NCBI GenBank assembly: GCA_963678675.1
Contig: OY783197.1
Span: 9,799,647 to 9,863,646 of the forward strand
Source of the DNA: Xiphydria camelus
Taxonomy: Eukaryota > Arthropoda > Insecta > Hymenoptera > Xiphydriidae
Direction of reading: 5' to 3'
DNA length: 64,000 bases
In this document: positions 54,091-64,000 of the stretch, one piece after another
Numbering within the stretch: the stretch's first letter is position 1
Layout: each line of letters opens with the position of its first letter
The notes under the pieces: generated by a model
The model's database searches: none
Seen by the model: the letters and a program-made list of their open reading frames with translations, nothing else
Told to the model about the DNA's origin: nothing
Position numbers and translations under genes: made by a program

Positions 54091-54584
54091 CTTAGTTGGG
54101 GCCAGATTGGGGTGCCCAACGTAGCCCCAACTAGTACCTTAGTTGGGGCCTGATTGGGCTGCCCAACGTAGTCCCAACTAAACGCTAATACTACATCGTA
54201 TCACCTGACCCAAATTCCAGTCACTAAAAGTTCGGAATAAGTTCTAAATGTCCAGATTTATTTTTACTTCCGGTACATAAATAAAACAAACAATTGTATC
54301 TATTCGATTTATTATATTTTATTCAAATTGGGCCGCCCAATTGGGGCCTAATTCGCGCCCAATTACTGATTGGGCCAACTTGGGCAGATTTCCACACGGG
54401 CACATTCAGGTTCATCTGTCTAACCAAAGCAAATAACTAGTCAGAAACAGGCACGGCTGCCTGTGTATACCTCCAAGAACGGGCAAAAATGAACGGGACA
54501 GCTGCCCGTTTCTGACCGTCTCTGCCTAAATTTTTAGCAGGGATACTACGTTATTCAGCACTTATCTGCCTAATCGGTATCAGT

Positions 54585-55088
54585 AATTTCTCATTGACCA
54601 TCGTTACACCGGAGACGAAGAAGAGATGAAATAGAAGTGCGGTACGTGTACACTTCAGGTTTGACAGGTCGGTGTGTAAATTGGAACTTGTAATAGTACG
54701 AAAGAGGAAATATATAGATAGAGAAAAATAGTGATAAAATAATTACTTGATTATTGTGATCCAATTCCATTTCATCTCCTATTCTGCCACGGCTTGTATT
54801 GATGATTGATTTTCTTCGATTTTTCCCGTGCTCGCATGACCCTGAAAACAAAAAATAGAACGAACACAAAGATATTGTCCTTCCATTGAAAGTGAGGTTA
54901 AAGCTGTCAAATGGCAATTAAACTTATCTGATGGCAATTCTTCTGAGACCGTCTCCTTTCCTGTTCCTTTCTTGATGCACAGGCATTGGAGAGAAGAATA
55001 CCACTGCATCCGTTCACTATCTCGATATTCGAAAAAAATACAAACGATTATTAAACTATACGGAGCGTCTGTTACATTCACCACTATT
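54585..55088. repeat. Dispersed repeat related to the palindrome arms at 49735-50815
   Basis: Begins CATCGTTACACCGGAGACG and passes through GGTTTGACAGGTCGGTGTG (as in the palindrome arms) and then the block shared with 53105-53462. Its right end at CACCACTATT agrees with that copy. Confidence 0.65.
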
Positions 55089-55099
55089 GAGATTCACTA

Positions 55100-55595
55100 C
55101 CGTAGCGCGGGGTTACTTTGCAACGGTTTTTGGTATTTTTTGCATCTCTTTTGCTTAGTTTTGAGTAAAATAATTTAATATTCAAGTATGTGGTATTTCC
55201 AAGTTTTTTCTATACATTTCACTTCAAACCTGCATCAAAAATGAATAAATAATATTTTTTTTTGTTTTTGAAAAGTGTGCAAAGTTACCTCGATATCGGG
55301 GATAAATTGCACGCGCCTTTAAATGAGCGTAGAAGCCAAACATAACGGTTATATGGGTTTCTTTGCACATCCCAAACCATTATCTTACCGGCCAAGGTAT
55401 TAGGAATGAAAAAAATAAAAAAAAATATTATTATAATATTAAATATTATCTGCACACTAAACATAACCTAACAGACAAGGGCATGCGCACGCGATACATC
55501 CAATGTTGCCAATATTCAAATGAAAAATATTATTTCAGGGAATTACTTAGGTGTGCAAAGTTACCAACCTTGTGCAAAGTAACCCCGCGCTACGG
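55100..55595. mobile_element. 496-bp MITE, CCGTAGCGCGGGG ends, TA duplication
   Basis: CCGTAGCGCGGGGTTACTTTGCA is mirrored at 55573-55595. TA lies on both sides (55098-55099 and 55596-55597). The word TGCAAAGTTACC recurs inside (55269, 55554, 55574). Confidence 0.85.
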
Positions 55596-55599
55596 TACT

Positions 55600-56260
55600 C
55601 CGATTACACTGAATTTTTACTTTTTATTAACAAGCGCGTCCGAGGATCAAAAAAATGCGAGGGAAATCGTTTCGCGAATGGAAATATTTTATTAATTTTG
55701 AAAAATAACTAAACATTCAAGGAATATATTCTCTCACACATTCTCACATACATTTTTGATGGCGTATCCGTGTAGCCGCATCTGTGTACACATTTCCGAC
55801 CATGGCCGAATATCGCCGAAGACAGGCGGAATTTTTGTGAGATTTTGACATATATATATATCGCCCGAGAAATCGGATTCTCGACTTTTGAGGCGCGAGG
55901 GGCGTGGCTTCGCGTTGCTAAGGAAAAATCTCTGTTAATATGTAACTTACAACATTTACTCTGGTCTCTATCGATAGAGAATAGTCGATTTATATGGCGT
56001 AACTAAGCATAGTTTTGGTTATAACCGTATATTTATTGAGAAAGTTCGATGTTAAAATTGAGGGGTGAAGGGGGCAGACATTTTTCCTGTAAAGATACAC
56101 GGGTGCTCGCGGCGACAGCGCTGGCGGCGTCGTTCTGACGACTTGAATGAACATGCCGCGAGACACTACCGTGTCTCTTGATGTGGTAGAGAGAGGGCAC
56201 TAATTTTGCTCGATAAGTGGGGAGGTCTGTGCGAAATTATACGCCGTCGAGACCCTCATC
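55600..56260. other. Nothing recognised
   Basis: Mixed composition with a (TA)n run near 55851. No exon or repeat that I can support. Confidence 0.4.
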
Positions 56261-56267
56261 TTCTCGT

Positions 56268-56700
56268 GCGATTACGCTTCGTTAACCCTTGATCGATATG
56301 TACAGTTTATGCTTGCATATTTAATTCATATTTTATGCAAAATAGACGATGTTAACTAATGTCGATTATCAATAATCATATTCTTAATAATCGCGCTGTT
56401 ACATGAAACTATATCGATGAAAACTCGCTTAAAAATCAAACTTACGTACCTATGAGTTTACTGTAACTTTATACGGAGGTCTTGCGCGATTACGCTTTGC
56501 TAACCTTTGATCGATCTGTACAGTTTATGCTTGCATATTTAATTCATACTCTGTGTAAAATAGCCGATTTTAACTGATGTCGATTATTGATAATCATACT
56601 CTTAATAACCACGTTGTTACATGAAATTGTTATATAATATATCGATGAAAACTTGCTTAAAGATTAAATTTATGTATGAGTTTATTGTAACTTTATACGG
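56268..56700. repeat. Tandem duplication, unit about 217 bp
   Basis: Both units contain GCGATTACGCTT, TGTACAGTTTATGCTTGCATA, ATGTCGATTAT and TGTAACTTTATACGG. They differ at roughly a tenth of positions by eye. The following 56700-57280 is AT-rich and unassigned. Confidence 0.75.
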
Positions 56701-57282
56701 GGTGTTTATTTTAATATACGACAATATAACGCATTGCATATCGGTTGGCGAACCCATTCGCTGTCAGTTGCTGTGATTTCGTGGTAATACCGATAGCCAA
56801 AATCCGATCCAAATGAAACTATTAGTCCGAGAAACATCGGTAATTTGATTAATGGTTGAAGTAACAAATGTTCCGATATAACTTAAATATTCATTTGCGT
56901 TTTTTTCATTAATTGAAGAAATAAACGTAAGCAGTCATTTGGTCCAGAACTTGGATACCGGTATGACCACGAAATTACGCGAAATCATAACGGATGGAGT
57001 ATATCAACCGATATGCAGCCTGTTGTACTGGCGTGCATTAAAAAAAATACGGGGTATTGGGGGTATTCCATATGTAGAGTCATTCGGGGCAAGTGTGTGC
57101 GCACTTTTATATATTTACCGTATTTATATCAAAATGAAAAAAATATAGTTTTATTTGTGTTTTTATTATGAGTAGTTATGTTTAAATATTTTAATTGGGC
57201 AAACAAACATTTGTCATCAACTTAGTGAGTTATAGATAAATAATGAGACTGACAATGAGTCATTTCCATAACATTTTCATAA

Positions 57283-57640
57283 CAACCCAAAATACATTCA
57301 AAATGTAAAAAAATACGCCACGGATGGGGGGGGGGCTTAAAAAATAATCCACTAAAAATCTTGTTTAGAAAAACTCCATGATATCCGAATGTAGTGCCAA
57401 GTACCTGTGCCAAGTATTTCTCAGGGTAGATAATACAAGACACTCACAAGGGTGCGTAAGAACTTCAACTAATTCTTCAGACATCTCCTGTCACCTATCC
57501 CGTAAATCACTCACAATCAGTATAATCAAACCTAACAAGAGCGACCGAGATTGAAATAACAATTGACTATACTAAAACAAGCCACCAATGTTCAAAATAG
57601 TACTTAGCGGGCCCGTGTTTGAACAAATTGGTGAATATTC
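57283..57640 (-). pseudogene. Promoter plus first exon module, copy 1 (unrecognised gene)
   Basis: On the minus strand, 57640-57490 matches 58285-58435 (plus strand) and 57489-57283 matches 60147-60412. The open start is ATG at about 57486 encoding MSEELVEVLTHPCECLVLST to NTWHR, then a GTACTT donor. I do not recognise the protein. Copy 1 is the uninterrupted version. Because only the first exon and upstream DNA recur, it may be a duplicated 5' end. Confidence 0.45.
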
Positions 57641-58284
57641 GGCATCTGAATATTATAATATTGCTTATTATTACATTATGGTTATGATAATTGGAAGATA
57701 CAGAAATTAAGTACCAAGTTAGAAATAGCAAGTATGCTAAGATCCTTCAATCACACTACACAAAAGCGGACATTTTAATTTATTTACCCTACAACTAATG
57801 TTTTCCATTTGATAGGTATTAGTTCTAACACTTATATTGTCTATGCAATATATATTCACGTACAACACAGTTATACAGGATATTTCACTCAAGAGGTTCA
57901 TACAGAGTATATTTTTATACTAACAATTTTGACAATACTTATCTTGTCGACGAATTGCAAAACTTTACTACATGATAGAATAAGTGGTGATTAACTGATC
58001 CTATAATTGGCCAATAATTATTCCATTTATCATTATAATCTTGCCATTTGTGTCGAGGAGATAAGTACCTCTATTGGCAAAATTAAATATACCTCACACA
58101 CGAACCTCCTGAGCGGATTACCTCGTGTATTTCTGATTTTAAATAATTCTTTGCTGCTTTAAGAAGTTAACAAAAATCGGTAACTGCATTATCATACATA
58201 TACATATGTATATCACCTGTCCAACAAGATAGCATTGATTGCACTGAAAGTTTACGGTAACTGATTGAGTCCGAATGTAATACG

Positions 58285-60412
58285 AACCTTTTAAAAATAA
58301 TATTTTGTTCAGACACGGGCCCGCCAAATACCATTTTGAATATTGGTGTCCTTTTTTAGTATAGTCAGTTGTTATTTCAATCTCGGTCACTCTTGTTAGG
58401 TTTGATTATACCGAGGGATTTACAGGATAGGCAATAGTCTAAGATGCGAACTAGAGACGTTCTTCACCGATCTGCTTACCGGATGAAAAGTATTTTTTGT
58501 CAAACATAATACGTCAATGAATATATCGCGAATGGGTAGGCTAATAAAATATGCTCAAGACTACCCTTAAAACTATATAAACAGGTGAGCTGATATGAGC
58601 AATTTGCACCGATCTGCTTACCAATTAAACTATATATGAAAATAAAGATAATTTTATTGCAAACACGATGGTATAACCCTACCTGCAAAAAATCGGTCAT
58701 GAATCACGGTTGTAAGGCTTTGAAATTTATCGGAGCTAGCCAAGATGCGCGTACTACAGGGAAATTTGCTATAGGACGCAACGTAGGAAGTGGGCGCGAC
58801 GCGACGGTTAGATGAGAGAGAGTGCGTACATGCTGCTTCCTCGTACGATTGACAAAGATAACACTACTAAAATGCCGAGAAAAAGCGACTACGATGGAGT
58901 AGGTATTGGCAGTAAACTTTTAATTACTTTAAATTAAATATAAAATATTAAAATGTGAGAAAGATTTTTGAAATATTTTCAATTAAATATATGGATGGGG
59001 AAATATTAATATTTCTATCACAGAATAATAATATGTTAGTGATAATTATTCGATAAATTTTATCTATTCTATAAAAATACCACAGCAAACAAACAGAAAA
59101 ATTACATTTTTTGGAGAGCGATAAAAAATCATTAACAAATTGGCGGTGTAAAAAAACTTTATTATAAAACAATGAATACAATATTATAGCCTTCCAAAAA
59201 CTTGTATGTTGCTGGAATAAGTGCCCAGATTTTATATAACAGTAATCTAAACAACGCAAAGACTTCAAGAAGAATTTTTCTTAACAATTTATCGTTTCAA
59301 CTTATGAAATCTCAAAAGTCCAGAATTTCGTCTTTACCTTCAGATATTTTTAATGCGTTACAAACCCACCCCATGAGCCATCGTCTCGACTGTCTGTTTA
59401 TCACATGTTCGGAAAAAACTTTCACTTGAAAACCCGGTAAGAACGTTTTTCCCCTTTTTCTGTACTTTCGAGAAAGAGCCATAAAGTAATAAATTGTCCC
59501 TTCCAGACAGGCAAAAATAAAAATGCAAACTTAGTTGAATCTTGAACGAAAATAATTTTACCAGGGATCCAACAGTAATATTGATTGAAAAAAATAACGA
59601 TTGAAAAAGATAACACTACATTACATTTATGTAATAATGGAGCACGCACTTTTCCGCAAACTGAGGGATGTGAACAGCGAGTCGCTCGTAGTCGCTTTTT
59701 CTCGGCATTTTAGTAGTGTTATCTTTGTCAATCGTACGAGGAAGCAGCATGTACGCACTCTCTCTCATCTAACCGTCGCGTCGCGCCCACTTCCTACGTT
59801 GCGTCCTATAGCAAATTTCCCTGTAGTACGCGCATCTTGGCTAGCTCCGATAACTTTCAAAGCCTTACAACCGTGATTCATGACCGGTTTTTTGCAGGTA
59901 GGGTTATACCATCGTGTTTGCAATAAAATTATCTTTATTTCCATATATAATTTAATTGGTAAGCAGATCGGTGCAAATTGCTCATATCAGCTCACCTGTT
60001 TATATAGTTTTAAGGGTAGTCTTGAGCATATTTTATTAGCTTACCCATTCGCGATATATTCATTGACGTATTATGTTTGATAAAAAATACTTTTCATCCG
60101 GTAAGCAGATCGGTGAAGAACGTCTCTAGTTCGGATCTTGTACTACAACAGGAGATGTCTGAAGAATTAGTCGAAGTTCTCACGCGTCCTTGCGCGTCTT
60201 TTGTATCACCAACCCTGAAAAATACTTGATACGGGACTTGGCATTACATTTGGATATCGATACTTTTTTTTAATGAAATATTTTTTGGAGAGGCAAAACA
60301 CGGTGTGCAATTTTAGTTGAAGTTTTTCTAGACAAGATTTTTAATGGGTTATTTGTTAAAATCCCCCCTCTCCCCTAATCCTTGGCGTATTTTTTTATAT
60401 TTTGAATGTATT
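58285..60412 (+). pseudogene. Promoter/first-exon module, copy 2, split by an inverted-arm element
   Basis: Upstream part 58285-58435 (CACGGGCCCGCC, CAATCTCGGTCACTCTTGTTAG), then 1.7 kb of inserted element, then 60142-60412 starting at CAGGAGATGTCTGAAGAATT. Here the short frame ends early at a TGA after NT. Comparison with copy 1 gives the insertion point within the 5' leader. Confidence 0.55.
58443..60139. mobile_element. 1.7-kb element with 450-bp inverted arms
   Basis: The arms 58443-58893 and 59687-60139 are nearly identical mirror images (GATGCGAACTAGAGACGTTC outermost; CTACGATGG / CGTAGTCGC innermost). The 790-base centre is AT-rich without a transposase. Within each arm CCGATCTGCTTACC occurs twice. 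Insertion into the module described at 58285 confirms both edges to within a few bases. Confidence 0.8.
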
Positions 60413-60419
60413 TCTGCGG

Positions 60420-60860
60420 ATATCACTAGTTTTTCGAAAATTAATATTTAATCGTACGGGAAAAAGGAAGACAACCAGTAGTAGAAGATTGACGAAAATG
60501 ACGAAAATTAACTTTTATCGATTGCTATCAGGATCGACTGACACCAGTAGGTTTATTATTATATTTGCAGTATTTTCTATGGGCGATATAGGTTTATTTT
60601 CGCTCATAAAAAATATTTTGAATATAACAGGGAGCCTACTTGAGCACGAATTACAAGTAGATTCTAATTGTACTCGACAAACGTTGGTTTCTCTTATTTG
60701 AGTTCATATTTCTCAGTCTGATACGTTTGAACGCCGAACTCCGTATTTTCCGATATCTATAATTTTTCTACTCAGTCTTCTTCTACTGTAAGAAATTGGC
60801 AAGAATGTCTACAAAAACTTAACAATTCTCTGATAAATAGTGCAATCTAGATATTGGATA
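60420..60860. other. Nothing recognised
   Basis: A 99-aa frame at 60402-60701 shows no domain and runs out of the repeat at 60412. I do not call it. Confidence 0.35.
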
Positions 60861-60867
60861 TATGGTG

Positions 60868-61556
60868 TACAAGAAGTTGGGCTTCAGGGCATGAAAATTA
60901 GACCAATCGATAGCTGGAGGTCTCAATATTAATATATCAAAATGTATCATCTGTCATTTCCCGGGAAAATTTATAATTAATTAAAAACTATTGAAATTTT
61001 AGCCCTAAGCCACTTTAATCATTCATTTCTCCTATATTATTTACTCAATCAAAAAAATGAAGCTATTAATTTGTAGCGGGGAAAATTTACTATAAGATTC
61101 ATGCGAGAACCTACGTGACAAAATGCACGGTTAATTTATAATAATTTTTTGAAAGTCCCGGTGTACGAAAGTACAATAAGCTGCGCATGGTGCGTATCAC
61201 GTGGTCGCCATGGGAACAGCTGATTGCTTGGCGAAACATGCTCAGAAATTACTTTCGTACACCGGGACTTTCAAAAAATTATTATAAATTAAGCGTGCAT
61301 TTTGTCATATAGGTTCTCGCATCAATTTATAGTAAATTTTCCCCGCTACAAATTGGTAGCTTCATTTTTTTGATTGAGTAAATAATATAGGAGAAATGAA
61401 TGATTAAAGTGGCTTAGGGCCAAAACTTCGATAGTTTTTAATTAATTATAAATTTTCCCAGGAATTGACAGATGATACATTTCGATATGTTAATATTGGA
61501 ACCTCCAGCTACCGATTGGTGTAATTTTCATGCCCCCCGAAGCCCAACTTCTTGTA
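60868..61556. mobile_element. 689-bp fold-back element with arms of about 320 bp
   Basis: GTGTACAAGAAGTTGGGCTTC at the left mirrors GAAGCCCAACTTCTTGTAC at the right. The arms match through AGCCCTAAGCCACTTTAATCA and GAAAGTCCCGGTGTACG. The loop includes CATGGGAACAGCTGATTGC. It is the intact version of the family whose disrupted arm lies at 11520-12440, and it lacks the 465-bp insert found there. Confidence 0.8.
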
Positions 61557-61682
61557 CGAAGTCTAGATTGATTGTATTAAAAAGTTGATTCAAGGTTCAC
61601 TTTCGTTGCCTCCGTCAATTCTTTTCAGCGTCAGATGTTCCCATGCCGACTGCGTGGCAGACACGCGTATTGGTTTTTTTAA

Positions 61683-62816
61683 AACATTTTTGGCACTCAG
61701 TGTCTAAACCTCGGTTTTTCGATCGTCCTCGACGCTTGTGAAATCGTATTTCACACACTGAAGCTGCTCAGTGTGTAAACAACCTGCGCAGTGCGTGAAA
61801 GTACATGCGCAGTGCGTGAACAGTTTTTTCTTCACTAGCGCCCACGCTCCAACCTTGGTTTTGACACTGGTGACAAAAAGTCAAATTCGATATTCGTTTG
61901 TTTCGCTCCGTTTTTAACTCGTCGATATGAGTGCATGAAGCGCATGTTTTTAACGAGTGTGAAGTTTGCCGCACGAGCGAAGCGAGTACGGCTATCACAC
62001 GAGTTAAAAACGGCGCGAAACAAACGAATATCGAATTTGACTTTTTGTCACCAGTGTCAAAACCGAGGTTGGAGCGTGGGCGCCAGTGAAGAAATAGTTA
62101 TTTTCGTTATTAGGGCGTGAAGCGCTGTTTTTAACGAGTGTGAAGTTTGCCGCACGAGCGAAGCGAGTACGGCAATCACACTCGTTAGAACGGCGCGAAA
62201 CAACCGAATAACGAATTCTATTTTTTGTCACTAAGTGTCAAATACGAGATTGACGATTTCACGCACTGCGCAGGTTATTTCACGCACTGCGCAACTTTTC
62301 ACGAATTGGTGTGTAAAAGATGATTTCACATGCGTCGAGGACGCCCATGAAACCGAGTATTTGACACTGAGTGACAAAAAAATTGTTCACGCACTGCGCA
62401 TGTACTTTCACGCACTGCGCAGGTTGTTTACACACTGAGCAGCTTCAGTGTGTGAAATACGATTTCACAAGCGTCGAGGACGATCGAAAAACCGAGGTTT
62501 TTGACACTGAGTGACAAAAATAACTATTTTGTCACTCAGTGTCAAATACTCGGTTTCATGATCGTCCTCGATGCATGTGAAATCATCTTTCACACACCAA
62601 TTCGTGAAAAGTTGCGCAGTGCGTGAAATATCCTGCGCAGTGCGTGAAATCGTCAACCTCGTATTTGACACTTAGTGACAAAAAATAAAATTCGTTATTC
62701 GGTTGTTTCGCGCCGTTCTAACGAGTGTGATTGCCGTACTCGCTTCGCTCGTGCGGCAAACTTCACACTCGTTAAAAACAGCGCTTCACGCCCTAATAAC
62801 GAAAATAACTATTTAC
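61683..62816. mobile_element. Nest of inverted units of the TAGTTATTTTCG family
   Basis: 62093-62816 is a palindrome (ATAGTTATTTTCGTTATTAGG at one end, its mirror at the other). Its centre, about 62380-62515, is the continuation of another unit that begins inverted at 61683. Comparison with the solo copy at 33490 shows where one unit was broken (GCCAGTGAAGAAA at 62092) and resumed (GTTCACGCACTGCGCATG, 62385). Every frame through it is a mirror of another, so there is no gene. Confidence 0.7.
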
Positions 62817-62869
62817 ACATTGCCTTTCACGATACTCTTTTGACCGTTGTTTTACTGCTTTTGCCATAA

Positions 62870-63780
62870 TAATTATAAATTAACACACATACGAAAGAAT
62901 GTTCAGTGTTCATTCACGTTTACTGTTTGGGCGCCGTGCGATCAATGTTAGATCTCCGCGGGGTCGTAAATCTCGAAGACACTCGTTCGTGACACGGCTA
63001 GTTAACAACATACCGCAAGACGGACTTTGAGCTCTCACCTATTTTAATTAAACGCGTGGTAAGGTGGTTTAAACCTATCGGTTGGTTCAAATTAGTTAAC
63101 ACTGCACTCATAATATTTACTGGTGATATATCGAATTTAAGAGATACAGTAGTTTGATTTTACCTTGGTTTACACTTAGTTGTTTCGAATGCAGTGTATA
63201 CGATATACTACACTGACGTTTGTGAGATACAGGGGCGCGGTTGCCCTGATGATAACGAATGAGAGTGAGATAAAGACGAATCGTCTAATTACAAGTTAGA
63301 GCGCTTGCACACTGAATGCATTATAGGGTGACTTCGCCGGTTAGCCGACCGCACCCTGTTTTCGACCAGATTTGAAAATAAGAATATCAGCGCATTTTTA
63401 ATATTTTTGACTACGCCACTGCATAAATCCACCATTCAACTACACTTATAAGAAGTGGCACCCCCTTGCAGTTTAAAACGAACCTTAGGAAATGGGTGGT
63501 CGAGAACGGGGAAAAACAGCATTTTTTATAATATACGTATTTCTTTAATTTTCAGAAAGATTTGATACATTTTTAATATTTAGGCCAATTCTATACTTCC
63601 CGTGGATTCGATATGTAAATGTTTTAGTTTAATCAGCTGCGTATATGTTGGACTTGCGCATTGTTGAAAACCAAAGTAATGTAATCTGGTCGAAAACCAG
63701 CGAAATCATCCTATACGTTCGACGGTACATTTCGTTACATGCATTGATTAACACGCTTTTTTTTTAAGCGGGCGAGGAGG
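62870..63780. other. No gene seen
   Basis: AT-rich with a few short repeats (TCGAAAACCAGCGAAATC at 63684 against TTTTCGACCAGATTTG at 63358). Confidence 0.4.
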
Positions 63781-63784
63781 GGAA

Positions 63785-64000
63785 TCTTCATAAGACACCC
63801 AAGATGGTAGTAGGGTAGTGTCGGATTTCTACCGACTAAACCCCTCCTCGTAGTTACCAACCCGTAGGGTTATAAACCAAGTAGAAGACGAAGAAGTAGG
63901 GGGCCTTGCTAACACTAGCTAGGGCCACTATGCGCGGATGGAGCCTACAGGGCCTACGGATTTTATCCTTGAATTTGCTGGAATAACCACTCAGCGCTTG
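63785..64000 (+). mobile_element. Start of a LINE-like element, cut by window edge
   Basis: The phrase AGTGTCGGATTTCTACCGACT followed by a C-rich pyrimidine stretch is one I associate with insect R1/Jockey-type elements. A shorter match (AGTGTCGGATTTCTACTGA) lies at 42059. No protein is readable before the window ends. Confidence 0.4.

Larger units (their letters stand above)
52753..54403. mobile_element. 1.65-kb element with CCCAATTGGG palindrome arrays at both ends
   Basis: The ends are CCCGTGTGGAAATG and, mirrored, CCCGTGTGGAAATC. The flanking bases allow a 3-bp duplication (GCA or CAC). The left array (52775-52915) has about nine CCCAATTGGG or TTGGGC words in 140 bases. The right arrays (54093-54190 and 54325-54395) carry the same words plus TAGTTGGGGC / GCCCCAACTA. 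It is nested in the element at 51676. The middle contains a copy of the 54585-type repeat. Confidence 0.7.
51676..54543. mobile_element. 2.9-kb TIR element with CCCGTTTCTG motif arrays, TA duplication
   Basis: The ends TCCCTGCTAAAAATTTAGGC and, mirrored, TCCCTGCTAAAAATTTAGGC are virtually identical. TA flanks both sides (51674-51675 and 54544-54545). Inside the left end the words TGCCCGTTTCTG / CGGACAGAAACGG recur about ten times to 51965. A smaller set lies at 54425-54520. It contains one open frame (51973-52434) and a nested element (52753-54403). Confidence 0.75.

Noticed and set aside
61768..62869. Several 60-76 aa frames with similar sequences
   Set aside because: They are inverted and direct copies of one noncoding repeat, so their similarity reflects DNA duplication rather than protein conservation.

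Overview
This is a piece of an insect nuclear genome. It is AT-rich, with short GT-AG introns and no bacterial gene organisation. The mix of transposons (PIF/Harbinger with its MADF partner gene, piggyBac, Helitron-like, Tc1/mariner-type and Mutator-type MITEs, a LINE whose 3' ORF resembles those common in ants and wasps) suggests Hymenoptera, but I hold that order only weakly. Almost the whole window is nested mobile DNA. I see no complete ordinary host gene.

Layout. (1) 1-9541: right end of one PIF/Harbinger copy, then a nearly complete second copy (about 111-9538, 3-bp duplication ATT). It carries two interlocked convergent genes, a three-exon MADF/BESS-like protein (+) and a two-exon transposase (-) with an intact DDE triad, and is itself hit by five or six smaller elements. 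(2) 9916-10339: Harbinger-type MITE. (3) 10973-16016: a 5-kb inverted-repeat element with CACNGTG motif arrays at both ends that holds four exons of a protein kinase D gene (PH domain and kinase N-lobe; stop codon in the glycine loop). (4) 16.1-19.2 kb: small transposon gene plus a 740-bp TCC / TCCTCCG microsatellite pair. (5) 19.2-24.1 kb: nested fold-backs and dispersed repeats. (6) 24100-24730 and 40121-42663: two copies of a Helitron-like element. (7) 25.2-29.2 kb: hairpin MITEs, a 981-bp element with a perfect 9-bp duplication, and one isolated clean exon. (8) 29.9-32.6 kb: tandem array ending in CAGA repeats, then a truncated piggyBac. (9) 32.7-40 kb: more MITEs, LINE 3' end, and a possible two-exon membrane-protein fragment. 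(10) 44.5-46.4 kb: decayed transposon-like gene. (11) 47200-49713: Harbinger-type ends in inverted orientation flanking the last two coding exons of a mitochondrial fission regulator (MTFR-like) gene. (12) 49.7-55.6 kb: a 1-kb palindrome and two nested elements, one full of CCCAATTGGG palindromes. (13) 56.2-62.9 kb: tandem duplications, an inverted-arm element that split a promoter/first-exon module, and palindrome-within-palindrome repeats. (14) 63.8-64 kb: start of a LINE.

Two themes stand out. First, several inverted-repeat elements share one plan: short terminal repeat, 2-3 bp target duplication, and long subterminal arrays of one short motif in both orientations, each family with its own motif. 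Second, host exons (PKD, MTFR-like) sit inside such elements, which looks like gene capture by DNA transposons. All element boundaries were read by eye and no alignment was run.
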